A stretch of DNA of 49,830 nucleotides, taken from an uncultured Bacteroidota bacterium. GTDB taxonomy: Bacteria; Bacteroidota; Bacteroidia; Bacteroidales; P3. The DNA lies in contig CACWPQ010000021.1 of NCBI GenBank assembly GCA_902762805.1, positions 1-49,830 on the forward strand. The letters are read 5' to 3'. Below, piece after piece: positions 49,799-49,830 of the stretch (positions are counted from its first letter, which is position 1; each line of letters begins with the position of its first letter). A program made the position numbers and the translations under genes. The notes under the pieces are model-generated. The model saw only the letters and a program-made list of their open reading frames with translations, searched no databases and had not been told where the DNA came from.

Positions 49799-49830
49799 TT
49801 GGCGCATTCGGTAAAAAGTAGTACTTTTGT
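49799..49830 (+). promoter_or_regulatory. Promoter of a gene beyond the right edge
   Basis: TTGG (49799-49802), 19 bp, then TACTTTTGT (49822-49830), one base from TAnnTTTGC. It points out of the window on the plus strand. Confidence 0.6.

Noticed and set aside
49613..49807. 64-codon minus-strand frame at the right edge
   Set aside because: No promoter, no homology pattern, and it overlaps low-complexity TC- and G-rich tracts.

Overview
The window looks like a chromosomal segment of a GC-rich, probably uncultured member of the Bacteroidota (order Bacteroidales). The evidence is: Bacteroidota-type promoter boxes (TAnnTTTGC) before many genes; four secreted proteins ending in type IX secretion system (T9SS) type A sorting domains; a T9SS Plug protein (DUF5103); a PASTA protein/RluD neighbourhood; an N-terminally anchored TonB; and an outer-membrane beta-barrel receptor with a carboxypeptidase-regulatory-like domain. 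No rRNA, tRNA, CRISPR array or insertion sequence with an intact transposase was seen.

Layout. 1-10.4 kb: two paralogous T9SS cargo proteins (the first cut by the window edge) flank a minus-strand operon of a lipoprotein, miaB, a PASTA protein, a T9SS cargo protein and rluD. The T9SS Plug gene and rlmB follow on the plus strand. 10.7-23.7 kb: one gene for a 3,894-residue secreted multidomain protein, then tilS. 23.7-31.3 kb: an accessory island whose DUF262 part is clearly AT-rich. It holds a winged-helix AAA+ ATPase, a RhuM pseudogene and a WYL regulator between two ~187-bp direct repeats, then a decayed small gene, two overlapping DUF262 genes (the second with a DUF1524-like nuclease end) and a fragment of a phospholipase-D-like gene. 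31.3-38 kb, minus strand: a DnaQ-like exonuclease, an intact PLD-like gene, a repeat-filled gap, an operon of antitoxin, PIN toxin, hutI and lolD, and an operon of ruvB, two unknown proteins and a FlK-like thioesterase. 38.3-49.8 kb: tandem UspA protein, HI0933-type flavoprotein, TonB-dependent receptor-like protein, ABC-F ATPase, TonB and a RecB/AddA-like helicase-nuclease.

The most unusual feature is the density of small repeats. Heptanucleotide tandem arrays sit in frame inside miaB, tilS, hutI and two T9SS cargo genes, and a 9-bp array sits inside the ABC-F gene. An 11-bp-periodic element (core AGGCAGAACCAAGGCAGAACC) occurs five times and supplies the stop codon of two genes. An 11-bp minisatellite and several hairpin elements fill the gap at 32.44-32.84 kb, and two more hairpin elements lie in frame inside the HI0933-like gene. 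The best candidate for an undescribed system is the 23.7-31.3 kb island: the direct-repeat-bounded AAA+/RhuM/WYL unit plus the DUF262 pair. A defence role is an inference from gene families, not something the sequence proves.
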